Assembly: GCA_030619095.1 (NCBI GenBank)
Contig: JAUXCB010000003.1
Location: forward strand, 1 to 18,104
Reading direction: 5' to 3'
Length of the DNA: 18,104 nt
Source of the DNA: Verrucomicrobiota bacterium
Lineage (GTDB): Bacteria; Verrucomicrobiota; Kiritimatiellia; Kiritimatiellales; Tichowtungiaceae
Positions within the stretch are counted from its first letter, which is position 1; the number at the start of each line of letters is the position of its first letter. A model generated the notes under the pieces. That model saw only the letters and a program-made list of their open reading frames with translations, had not been told where the DNA came from and did not search any database. Below are positions 1-5,249 of this stretch, one piece after another. Made by a program: the position numbers and the translations under genes.

Positions 1-19
1 AGATGGTGAGAGCAATGAT

Positions 20-59
20 TTTTTATCTGCGTCCATCTGTGTAAATCTGCGGATAAAAA
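20..59. repeat. 10-nt-period ATCTG repeat flanked by an inverted TTTTTATC/GATAAAAA pair
   Basis: Positions 25-54 read as three successive 10-nt units, each starting ATCTG (ATCTGCGTCC, ATCTGTGTAA, ATCTGCGGAT). They sit inside short arms TTTTTATC (20-27) and GATAAAAA (52-59), which could close a hairpin. The same unit type recurs at 659-688 (opposite orientation) and 701-730. It lies just upstream of yraN and is most simply an interspersed extragenic repeat. Confidence 0.6.
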
Positions 60-84
60 GTAGTTGAAAAGAAGTGGCAAAATC

Positions 85-564
85 ATGAAGGGCAAAATCA
101 TTTTTAATCGGATGTTTCCAATGTTTGGAAAATCCCCAGAAGCGTCACACTTAAAATTGGGGCGCTGGGGTGAAAAGCAGGCGGAACGCTTTTTGAAAAA
201 GGCGGGGTACCGGATTTTGGGTCGACGGGTTCGGGTGGGGCGTCATGATGAGATCGATCTGATTGCACGGCAGCGGTCTTCACGTAAAGTTTCGCCCCGC
301 CTCGGGGACGACACGCTGGTATTCGTGGAGGTGAAGACCCGCAAGAACGAAAACTACGGTCGGCCCGCGGCGGCGGTAAATCGCGAGAAGCGGCGCAGGC
401 TGTCGCGCGCGGCGGTCAGTTTTCTGAAAAAACGCAAGCTGCGTCCGCCCTACATCCGTTTCGACATCGTTGAGGTGGTCGGCGAGCCGGACGGCGGCGC
501 GCCTGAAATCCGCCACATTGAAAACGCTTTTCAGCTCGAAGGCGGCTACCGCATCTGGTGGTAA
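85..564 (+). CDS. yraN: YraN / UPF0102 family protein, endonuclease-like fold
   Basis: The protein carries the UPF0102 pattern in order: LGRWGEKQAERFLKKAGY, then an E-IDLIA block, VFVEVKTR, and a basic helix rich in R and K before YIRFDIVEVV. These acidic residues plus the EVK triplet match the restriction-endonuclease-like core of the family. The cellular role is unsettled; suggestions for relatives concern DNA or Holliday-junction processing. Start choice is uncertain. TTG at 64 lacks a ribosome site. ATG at 85 has AGAAG about 10 nt upstream and is used here (159 aa). ATGs at 112 and 121 have no visible ribosome site. Family members usually begin close to LGRWGE (codon 157 onward), so about 24 N-terminal residues look like extra sequence. 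That extra part contains a palindromic repeat (115-132). The identity is secure and the N-terminus is not. Confidence 0.85.
   Translation: MKGKIIFNRMFPMFGKSPEASHLKLGRWGEKQAERFLKKAGYRILGRRVRVGRHDEIDLIARQRSSRKVSPRLGDDTLVFVEVKTRKNENYGRPAAAVNREKRRRLSRAAVSFLKKRKLRPPYIRFDIVEVVGEPDGGAPEIRHIENAFQLEGGYRIWW
115..132. repeat. Palindromic repeat TTTCCAATGTTTGGAAAA
   Basis: This near-perfect palindrome (TTCCAAT G TTTGGAA) is the same type as the cluster at 741-840. It lies inside or just before the beginning of the yraN reading frame, where it would encode FPMFGK. A mobile or regulatory palindrome overlapping a gene start is unusual and makes the yraN start uncertain. Confidence 0.65.
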
Positions 565-569
565 CTGGG

Positions 570-612
570 GAATGGAATATTGGAATGACGGAGTAGTGTG
601 GAGTAATCCGCC
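570..612. repeat. GGAATATTGGAAT-type interspersed repeat
   Basis: The stretch GGAATGGAATATTGGAATGACGGAG follows the yraN stop directly and continues into GTGTGGAGTAATCCGCCTCCGCCC. It shares units with the rplY-pth spacer (3053-3141), which also has GGAATATTGGAA and a GAGGCGGAT block. It begins the roughly 400-bp gene-free stretch 565-962, which holds only repeats as far as I can see. Confidence 0.5.
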
Positions 613-658
613 TCCGCCCGGCTACGGCGCATTAGGATGCTTGGGATTTCGGGAAACA

Positions 659-730
659 ACCACAGATAAACTCAGATGCTCACGGATGTCTTATGCCGGG
701 ATCTGTATCAATCAGTGTGAATCCGGTGCG
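659..730. repeat. Inverted pair of 10-nt-period ATCTG repeats
   Basis: Positions 659-688 contain the complement form (ACCACAGATAAACTCAGATG continuing CTCACGGATG). Positions 701-730 contain the direct form (ATCTGTATCA, ATCAGTGTGA, ATCCGGTGCG). Both show the 10-nt period seen at 25-54. The two arms match in roughly 17 of 28 positions when one is reverse complemented, so a transcript could form an imperfect hairpin with a 12-nt loop. Confidence 0.55.
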
Positions 731-740
731 AAGCTACCCG

Positions 741-840
741 TTCCAGGTTTGGAAGAAAAGGGATGTAGAGTTTCCAATGGTTGGAGGAAATGGTTCCCGG
801 CTTGGAAAACCCGGCCTTTGTCTTTCCAATCATTGGAAAA
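741..840. repeat. Cluster of four TTCC-N6/7-GGAA palindromes
   Basis: Four copies lie in 100 bp: TTCCAGGTTTGGAA (741-754), TTCCAATGGTTGGAG (772-786), TTCCCGGCTTGGAA (794-807) and TTCCAATCATTGGAA (824-838). The last is a perfect palindrome and the others are variants. A fifth copy is at 116-130. Spacing of 22-31 bp between centres and dyad symmetry suit either protein-binding sites or small hairpins. They are extragenic here. Confidence 0.65.
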
Positions 841-880
841 ATAGAAGAATATCCAACGCAGTTGGTTCCACGGGTTGGAT

Positions 881-938
881 CCTGCGTCGCCAAAGGCTTC
901 TTTCCTCGCTCTTTGAGCTATGGAGGACGAGATGCAGG
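881..938. repeat. Imperfect inverted repeat CCTGCGTCGCC ... GGACGAGATGCAGG
   Basis: The arms 881-891 and 925-938 are nearly complementary apart from a three-base insertion, with about 33 nt between them. It lies immediately upstream of the small membrane ORF at 963 and ends before that gene's ribosome site. It is a different unit from the neighbouring repeats. Confidence 0.4.
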
Positions 939-962
939 TCAGGAATGGAAGAGAGATGTTTT

Positions 963-1142
963 ATGAATTGGGGAGCGATACGAATTTGGGCGGCGATCAT
1001 CCTTTTGCTGGATGCGTCGTTCGGGCTTTGGAACCATAAGCGGTTTGAAAAATCGCTGCCGAAGATCAATATCGCTAAGATCGCGCTGGTTGAGGCCGGG
1101 GTAGCGCTGCTGTTACTGGGAATCAATTTTTGGATGAGATGA
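963..1142 (+). CDS. Small two-helix membrane protein, unknown function
   Basis: This 59-residue reading frame starts at ATG 963, with GGAAGAGAG about 7 nt upstream, and ends TGA at 1140-1142. The frame is open further upstream, but that part is translated repeat sequence and was excluded. Two hydrophobic segments are visible: residues about 6-23 (IRIWAAIILLLDASFGLW) and about 39-57 (IALVEAGVALLLLGINFW). A basic/polar link, NHKRFEKSLPKINIAK, joins them, suggesting a helical hairpin in the inner membrane. I do not recognise the family. It is followed by an inverted repeat and lies upstream of the tRNA-Gln promoter. Support is the ribosome site plus the clear membrane pattern. A chance frame cannot be excluded. 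Confidence 0.5.
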   Translation: MNWGAIRIWAAIILLLDASFGLWNHKRFEKSLPKINIAKIALVEAGVALLLLGINFWMR

Positions 1143-1156
1143 GGGAGAGAGGGATG

Positions 1157-1237
1157 AACCCTGAAAGAGGAAGCCTGAAACCTGAAATTGTCTATTCCTT
1201 CTTCAGGTCTCAGGTTTCACCTTTCATCCTTTGGGTT
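1157..1237. repeat. Inverted repeat with CCTGAAA units
   Basis: The left arm holds AAGCCTGAAACCTGAAA (1171-1187). The right arm holds TTCAGGTCTCAGGTTTCAC (1202-1220), its imperfect complement. Outer AACCC (1157-1161) and GGGTT (1233-1237) can also pair. The element fills the gap between the small membrane ORF and the promoter at 1244. Confidence 0.5.
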
Positions 1238-1243
1238 TTAAAT

Positions 1244-1272
1244 TTGACAAGCTGGGGGGGTCTTTTTATGGT
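1244..1272 (+). promoter_or_regulatory. Sigma70-type promoter for tRNA-Gln and the prs block
   Basis: A perfect -35 box TTGACA (1244-1249) is followed by 17 bp and then TATGGT (1267-1272), a four-of-six match to TATAAT. The spacer contains a run of seven G. The predicted start is near 1279. It is the only strong promoter seen ahead of the long plus-strand gene block. Confidence 0.6.
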
Positions 1273-1278
1273 GCAACG

Positions 1279-1308
1279 CTTCTCTCGGGGGAGAGAGGTG
1301 TTTTTTTT
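1279..1308 (+). terminator. Hairpin plus T8 tract between promoter and tRNA-Gln
   Basis: CTTCTCTC (1279-1286) pairs with GAGAGAGG (1291-1298) around a GGGG loop, followed by TG and eight T. It has the shape of an intrinsic terminator. It begins about where transcription from the 1244 promoter should start, so it could end read-through from upstream or act as a 5' leader hairpin. Confidence 0.5.
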
Positions 1309-1319
1309 AAGTTAAGGGC

Positions 1320-1390
1320 TGCCCGATAGTGTAATGGTAGCACACAAGATTTTGATTCTTGGTGTCCAGGTTCGAGCCCTGGTCGGGCAA
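1320..1390 (+). tRNA. tRNA-Gln (UUG)
   Basis: A full cloverleaf is visible. The acceptor TGCCCGA (1320-1326) pairs with TCGGGCA (1383-1389), with discriminator A at 1390. The anticodon stem is CAAGA/TCTTG around loop TTTTGAT, giving anticodon TTG, which reads CAA glutamine codons. The T arm is CCAGG-TTCGAGC-CCTGG and the D loop carries AATGGTA. CCA is not encoded. It lies 53 nt before prs and is probably co-transcribed with it. Confidence 0.96.
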
Positions 1391-1443
1391 AATCCAGTGT
1401 GGGATATGCAGCCTTTTAACGGCTATAGTAAGGAAAAGAAGCT

Positions 1444-2373
1444 TTGAAAATTCTGGCAGGGACAGCACATAGAGATCTGGCCGAGCGCATCGCGAAAGCG
1501 GCGGGCACGGAGCTTTGCGGTGCCGAGATCAGCCGGTTTCCTGACGGGGAGATTTTTGTAAAGATTACGGAAAATATTCGCGGACGGGATCTGTACATTA
1601 TTCAGCCGACGTCGTGCCCTCCCAATGAAACGTTGATGGAACTGCTGATTATGATCGACGCGGCGAAGCGTGCGTCGGCCAAGCGCATTACGGCGGTGCT
1701 TCCGTATTACGGCTATGCACGGCAGGATCGTAAGGATCAGCCGCGCGTTCCGATTACGGCCAAGCTGGTGGCTAATCTTCTGGTGGCGGCCGGAACCAAC
1801 CGTCTGCTGACGATGGATTTGCATGCCCAGCAGATTCAGGGATTTTTTGATATTCCGGTGGATCATTTGTATGCGGCTCCGGTGATTGTGAAATATTTAC
1901 GCGAAAAAACACCGGACAATCTGGTGGTGGTTTCGCCGGATACCGGCGGGATGAAGCTGGCCGCGGCCTATGCCGATATGTTGGGCGCAGGCGTTGCGGT
2001 GGTCGGCAAGGAGCGCAGGTCGGCCGTGGATGTGGTGGCGACCCATTTGGTGGGGGATGTGGAAGGATGCAACGCCGTACTGGTGGACGACATGACCTCC
2101 ACGGCGGGCACGCTGGTGGCAGCGGCCAATCTGCTGGTCGATGCGGGCGCAGCCTCCATCCGTGCGGCGGTGAGCCACTCGCTGTTGAATACAAAAGGGG
2201 TCGAGCTCCTCGAAAACTCACCGATCGAAGAGTTGGTGGTGACGGATAGCGTGCCGCAGCGCTGTGATACAGGAGATAAGGTGAAGGTTCTTTCGGTCGC
2301 CGGACTGCTGGCCGATGCGGTCTGCCGCATTCACGACAACAATTCGGTGACATCACTTTTTAATATTACGTAG
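1444..2373 (+). CDS. prs: Ribose-phosphate diphosphokinase (PRPP synthetase)
   Basis: Makes phosphoribosyl pyrophosphate from ribose-5-phosphate and ATP in the cytoplasm, feeding purine, pyrimidine, NAD, His and Trp synthesis. The 309-aa length is normal for the bacterial class. Recognisable blocks are the N-terminal SRFPDGEIFVKI, the flexible ATP loop YYGYARQDRK, TMDLHAQQIQGFFDIPVDHL, VVSPDTGGMKLA and the PRPP loop VLVDDMTSTAGTL starting at residue 212. The loop has S219 where many homologues have Asp (DDMIDTAGT). The start is TTG at 1444, supported by AAGGA about 10 nt upstream and by alignment of KILAGTAHRDLA with the usual N-terminus. rplY follows after 13 nt with its own strong ribosome site. 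Confidence 0.95.
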   Translation: MKILAGTAHRDLAERIAKAAGTELCGAEISRFPDGEIFVKITENIRGRDLYIIQPTSCPPNETLMELLIMIDAAKRASAKRITAVLPYYGYARQDRKDQPRVPITAKLVANLLVAAGTNRLLTMDLHAQQIQGFFDIPVDHLYAAPVIVKYLREKTPDNLVVVSPDTGGMKLAAAYADMLGAGVAVVGKERRSAVDVVATHLVGDVEGCNAVLVDDMTSTAGTLVAAANLLVDAGAASIRAAVSHSLLNTKGVELLENSPIEELVVTDSVPQRCDTGDKVKVLSVAGLLADAVCRIHDNNSVTSLFNIT

Positions 2374-2386
2374 AGGAGAAGAAAAA

Positions 2387-3043
2387 ATGGATGCAAAACT
2401 TATCGTGACAAGCCGGGAGCTGAAGGGGTCGGCGAACGCGCGGCGGATGCGCCGTGAAGGTCAGATTCCCGGGGTGATCTATAGCGATGGTGGCGAAGCC
2501 CGCGAAATCTCGCTGTCGAAACATGCGTTTGAGCAGATGCTTCAACATCGTGCCGGAGAGCAGATGATGCTTTCGATTGAACTCGACGGAAAAGAATCCT
2601 CCGTTCTGTTGAAGGACGTGCAGCACAATATGATGACCGGCGGCACGATTCATGTGGATCTTCAGGAGGTGGCGATGAACAAGAAGCTGCACGTTCAGAT
2701 TTCGATTGAGCTCACCGGCGAAGCCGAGGGAGTGAAGAGCGAGGGTGGCGTGCTCGATCATCTGCTTCATCAAGTGGAGATTGAATGCCTGCCGAGCGAC
2801 ATTCTTGAGAAGATTGAGGTAGATGTGAGCGAGCTGAAGCTGGGCGATATGCTCACGATTAAGGATATTGAAATCGATGCGTCGAAATATGAAATTTTGA
2901 CGAATGACGATGTGGGCGTGGCCTCCGTCTCGGCACCGCGTGTTGTGGAAGAGGTTGCCGACGAGGATGCAGAGGGCGCAGGGGAAGGTGAGTCGACCGA
3001 ACCCGAAGTGATTAATGAGAAGAAAGAGGAGGGTGCGGAGTAG
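2387..3043 (+). CDS. rplY: Large-subunit ribosomal protein bL25, CTC type
   Basis: Binds 5S rRNA in the 50S subunit. The N-terminal domain (about residues 1-95) shows the family pattern: a short strand, RRMRREGQIPGVIY, then VLLKDVQHNMMTGGTIHVDLQEV. The second beta-rich CTC domain (about 96-185) contains EIECLPSDILEKIEVDVSELKLGD. The last 30 or so residues are an acidic tail rich in Glu. The 218-aa length fits the long CTC form rather than the short form of E. coli. ATG 2387 is preceded by GAGGAGAA at good spacing. The order prs-rplY-pth is common in bacteria. A 126-nt spacer before pth is filled by a repeat. Confidence 0.95.
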   Translation: MDAKLIVTSRELKGSANARRMRREGQIPGVIYSDGGEAREISLSKHAFEQMLQHRAGEQMMLSIELDGKESSVLLKDVQHNMMTGGTIHVDLQEVAMNKKLHVQISIELTGEAEGVKSEGGVLDHLLHQVEIECLPSDILEKIEVDVSELKLGDMLTIKDIEIDASKYEILTNDDVGVASVSAPRVVEEVADEDAEGAGEGESTEPEVINEKKEEGAE

Positions 3044-3052
3044 CCGGCGAAT

Positions 3053-3141
3053 GGAATGATGGAATCGTGGAATATTGGAAGAGGCGGATCGGTTTTTTTC
3101 TGGCAGTCCATTAATCCAATGATCCAGTACTCCATTATTCC
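3053..3141. repeat. Long imperfect inverted repeat between rplY and pth
   Basis: The left arm, from 3053, has units GGAATGAT, GGAATCGT, GGAATATT and GGAAGA. The right arm, 3108-3141, is the complement type (CCATTAATCCAATGATCC continuing AGTACTCCATTATTCC). About 22 of 30 positions pair when the right arm is reversed, with a loop near 25-30 nt that includes a T7 run. It would give a long hairpin in the rplY-pth message. Confidence 0.55.
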
Positions 3142-3169
3142 GCGTCCGAAGGACGCCAGGAGAGTGTAA

Positions 3170-3730
3170 GTGAAGTATATCGTCGGTCTTGGAAATCCTG
3201 GGCGGAAGTACGAAAAGACCCGCCACAATATAGGGTTTCTCGTGCTCGACGAGTTGGCTTCCCGCCACGGTCTCTCTTTCCGCAGGAGTTTCCGATTTCC
3301 TGCGCGGATCGCCAAGGGAACCATCGGTTCGGAGCCGGTGTGGCTGAGTAAGCCGCACACGTTCATGAACCGGAGTGGACAGGCGGTAGAACCCATCCTT
3401 CGTAAAAGGGGAGGCCGGGTTGAAGACCTGTTGACGGTCTTTGATGATACGGCTCTCGAATGGGGCCGCCTGCGCATTCGGACACGCGGGTCGGCCGGTG
3501 GACACAACGGAGTGCAGTCGATCATGAACGCACTGGGGGACGGTGCTTTCGGCAGGATTCGGGTTGGCATCGGGTCGAAACCTGATAAGGTGTCGCTTTC
3601 AGATCATGTTTTGGGTCCGTTTTCGGCCGCGGAGCGGCAGGAACTGGACGATGTGGTCGGCCGCGCGGCCGATGCCGTGGAGACGGTCTGTCGCGACGGG
3701 GTCGTGCAGGCCATGAACATTTTTAATTGA
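3170..3730 (+). CDS. pth: Peptidyl-tRNA hydrolase
   Basis: Releases tRNA from peptidyl-tRNA that drops off the ribosome. The family residues are all visible: N9 in VGLGNPG, catalytic H19 in TRHNIGF, the SKPHTFMNRSG block, an Asp in TVFDDTALEWGRLRIR and the GGHNG motif that contacts the substrate. The 186-aa length is typical. The start is GTG 3170, six nt after AGGAGAG, which fits the family N-terminus MKYIVGLGNPG. It follows rplY and precedes rpsF, so it sits within a translation cluster. The stop lies 23 nt before the rpsF start. Confidence 0.95.
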   Translation: MKYIVGLGNPGRKYEKTRHNIGFLVLDELASRHGLSFRRSFRFPARIAKGTIGSEPVWLSKPHTFMNRSGQAVEPILRKRGGRVEDLLTVFDDTALEWGRLRIRTRGSAGGHNGVQSIMNALGDGAFGRIRVGIGSKPDKVSLSDHVLGPFSAAERQELDDVVGRAADAVETVCRDGVVQAMNIFN

Positions 3731-3753
3731 GTATCAGGAGAAGGAGAAAGACA

Positions 3754-4086
3754 TTGAAGACACAGTATGAGGGACTTTTTATTTTCCCGGAAGCTCTGGA
3801 TGAAGAGCAACTGGATCAGGCGATTGATGCCGTGAAGGCGGAGCTTGAAAAGCTCGGCGGTTCACTTGAGAATTCGACGCGTCTCGGAAAACGCACGTTC
3901 GCGCGTCCGCTTAAGAAGAAAAAAGCTGGCATCTACGCGATCATTACGTTCCGGCTCGACGGCGACAAAATCGGTGCGCTTAAGAAGCGCTTGAAGCTCG
4001 CCACGAATGTGTTTCGTGCGCAGTTCATGAAAAAGGATGAGTCTGTTGTCGCGGAACGCGTAGCAGAAGTGACTCAGGAGGCATAA
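3754..4086 (+). CDS. rpsF: Small-subunit ribosomal protein bS6
   Basis: Binds 16S rRNA with bS18 in the 30S platform. The body shows the family pattern YEGLFIFPEALDEEQLDQAI, LGKRTFARPLKKKKAGIYAIITF and a basic helix. The frame is open back to TTG 3727, which overlaps pth. I chose TTG 3754 because the sequence before it is AGGAGAAGGAGA, a strong ribosome site with about 6-7 nt spacing, and because MKTQYEGLFIF matches the normal S6 start. This gives 110 aa. The order rpsF-ssb-rpsR-rplI is the classic operon, and ssb follows after 2 nt. Confidence 0.93.
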   Translation: MKTQYEGLFIFPEALDEEQLDQAIDAVKAELEKLGGSLENSTRLGKRTFARPLKKKKAGIYAIITFRLDGDKIGALKKRLKLATNVFRAQFMKKDESVVAERVAEVTQEA

Positions 4087-4088
4087 GA

Positions 4089-4544
4089 ATGTCGACGTTG
4101 AATCGAGTGTTTCTGATGGGCAATCTGACCCGCGATCCGGAAGTGCGTTATACCCCCTCGGGAACGGCGGTGGGAGACCTTGGACTGGCCGTGAATGAGA
4201 CCTATAAGAACAAGGCCGGCGAGACCGTTGAAAGCACGGTGTTTGTGGATATCGAAGTGTGGGCCCGGCAGGCCGAAACGTGTGCGGAATACCTCTATAA
4301 GGGGTCGCCGGTTTTTGTGGAAGGTCGCCTGAAACTCGACCAATGGGAAAATCAGCAGGGCGAAAAACGCAGTAAATTACGGGTGCGCGCCGACCGGGTT
4401 CAGTTCCTCGGCTCCCCGAAACGAACTGCAGAGGGGGACGATGGGCCCGTGAGCGTCATGCCGACCCCTTCGACTCCCGCACCTGCGGCTCCGCCGTCCG
4501 CTGCCCAGCCGCCGGTCGCCGATGACGACGACATTCCGTTTTGA
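4089..4544 (+). CDS. ssb: Single-stranded DNA-binding protein
   Basis: Coats single-stranded DNA in replication, repair and recombination. The OB fold spans about residues 1-112: LNRVFLMGNLTRDPEVRYTPSG at the N-terminus, then FVDIEVWARQAETCAEYLYKGSPVFVEGRL and a final strand LRVRADRVQFLG. It is followed by a Pro/Ala-rich linker and the acidic tip DDDDIPF, which recruits partner proteins. The 151-aa length is ordinary. The start ATG 4089 has its ribosome site CAGGAGG in the last codons of rpsF, implying translational coupling. The gene is sandwiched between rpsF and rpsR as in many bacteria. Confidence 0.96.
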   Translation: MSTLNRVFLMGNLTRDPEVRYTPSGTAVGDLGLAVNETYKNKAGETVESTVFVDIEVWARQAETCAEYLYKGSPVFVEGRLKLDQWENQQGEKRSKLRVRADRVQFLGSPKRTAEGDDGPVSVMPTPSTPAPAAPPSAAQPPVADDDDIPF

Positions 4545-4561
4545 TAAGAAAGGGTATAGAT

Positions 4562-4774
4562 ATGGCTTACATGAGAGATAAAGAAGAAAAGAGTGACGGT
4601 CGCCTGCTTGAGGGCGTAACCGAAATTGATTATAAAGATGCGGAATTGCTCCGCAAGTTCATGACTGAGCGCGGCAAGATTCTTTCGCGTCGCTATACCG
4701 GCGTGACATCCAAACAACAGCGTCAAGTCAAGCGGGCGATCCGCCAGGCGCGTGTGATGGGTCTTTTGCGCTGA
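4562..4774 (+). CDS. rpsR: Small-subunit ribosomal protein bS18
   Basis: Forms a dimer with bS6 on the 30S platform. The family core is clear: IDYKDAELLRKFMTERGKILSRRYTGVTSKQQRQVKRAIRQARVMGLL. The frame opens at TTG 4541 inside the end of ssb, but ATG 4562 has AAGAAAGGG about 8 nt upstream and gives a 70-aa product, near the family norm. An ATG at 4571 is a weaker alternative. It has no cysteines, so it is the zinc-free type. rplI follows after 25 nt. Confidence 0.94.
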   Translation: MAYMRDKEEKSDGRLLEGVTEIDYKDAELLRKFMTERGKILSRRYTGVTSKQQRQVKRAIRQARVMGLLR

Positions 4775-4799
4775 AAACAGTTTAGAGGAGAAGCGAAAA

Positions 4800-5249
4800 A
4801 TGGCGGTAGAAATTTTATTGATGGACGCGGTTTCCGGTCTCGGAATCGAAGGCGATGTGGTGAAAGTGGCCGATGGCTACGCCCGGAACTACCTGTTTCC
4901 GAAGGGATTGGCCTCGGAGGTCAGCGAGGGAAAAAAACGTCAGATCGAGAAGAAGCGCATGGAGCGTCTCGAGTTGATGAAAAAAGAACAGAGCGTGGCA
5001 GAGGAGCTTTCGAAGAAATTCGAAAACTGCTCCTGCACCATCGCGGTCAAGACCTCTGAAGGCGGCAAAATGTTCGGGTCGGTAACCGCTGCACAGATTC
5101 TTGAAAATCTGAAGGAGCAGGGCCTCCCTCTGGAACGCAACCAGATCAAGCTCGCCGCACCTTTGCATGAGCTAGGGGTCTTTGATGTGACCCTTAGCCT
5201 CCACCCGGAAGTGCAAACCACACTGAAGGTATGGATCGTTGAGGAATGA
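4800..5249 (+). CDS. rplI: Large-subunit ribosomal protein bL9
   Basis: Binds 23S rRNA near the L1 stalk and extends as a long rod. The N-terminal domain shows LGIEGDVVKVADGYARNYLFPKGLA. A long charged connecting helix (about residues 43-75, KKRQIEKKRMERLELMKKE region) leads to the C-terminal domain with GGKMFGSVTAAQI and the final LHPEVQTTLKVWIVEE. The 149-aa length matches E. coli. It starts at ATG 4800 after AGAGGAGAAGC. Its stop overlaps the dnaB start (ATGA, 5246-5249), indicating coupled translation. Confidence 0.96.
   Translation: MAVEILLMDAVSGLGIEGDVVKVADGYARNYLFPKGLASEVSEGKKRQIEKKRMERLELMKKEQSVAEELSKKFENCSCTIAVKTSEGGKMFGSVTAAQILENLKEQGLPLERNQIKLAAPLHELGVFDVTLSLHPEVQTTLKVWIVEE

Noticed and set aside
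741..840. Regularly spaced palindromes considered as a CRISPR array
   Set aside because: Units are only 14-15 bp, imperfectly conserved, with spacers of about 7-17 bp, and no cas gene is present.
470..844. 124-aa plus-strand frame overlapping yraN and the repeat island
   Set aside because: Half lies in yraN in another frame and the rest is repeat sequence.
693..962. Upstream extension of the small membrane ORF (149-aa version)
   Set aside because: This part is translated repeat sequence with no ribosome site at its start; the ATG at 963 is better supported.
3075..3100. T7 run at 3093-3099 considered as a terminator of rplY
   Set aside because: No stable GC-rich stem directly precedes it; it falls in the loop of the larger inverted repeat.
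2366..3505. 379-aa minus-strand open frame across rplY and pth
   Set aside because: It runs antisense to two clearly recognised genes and through a repeat, with no family motifs or ribosome site. It is a shadow frame.
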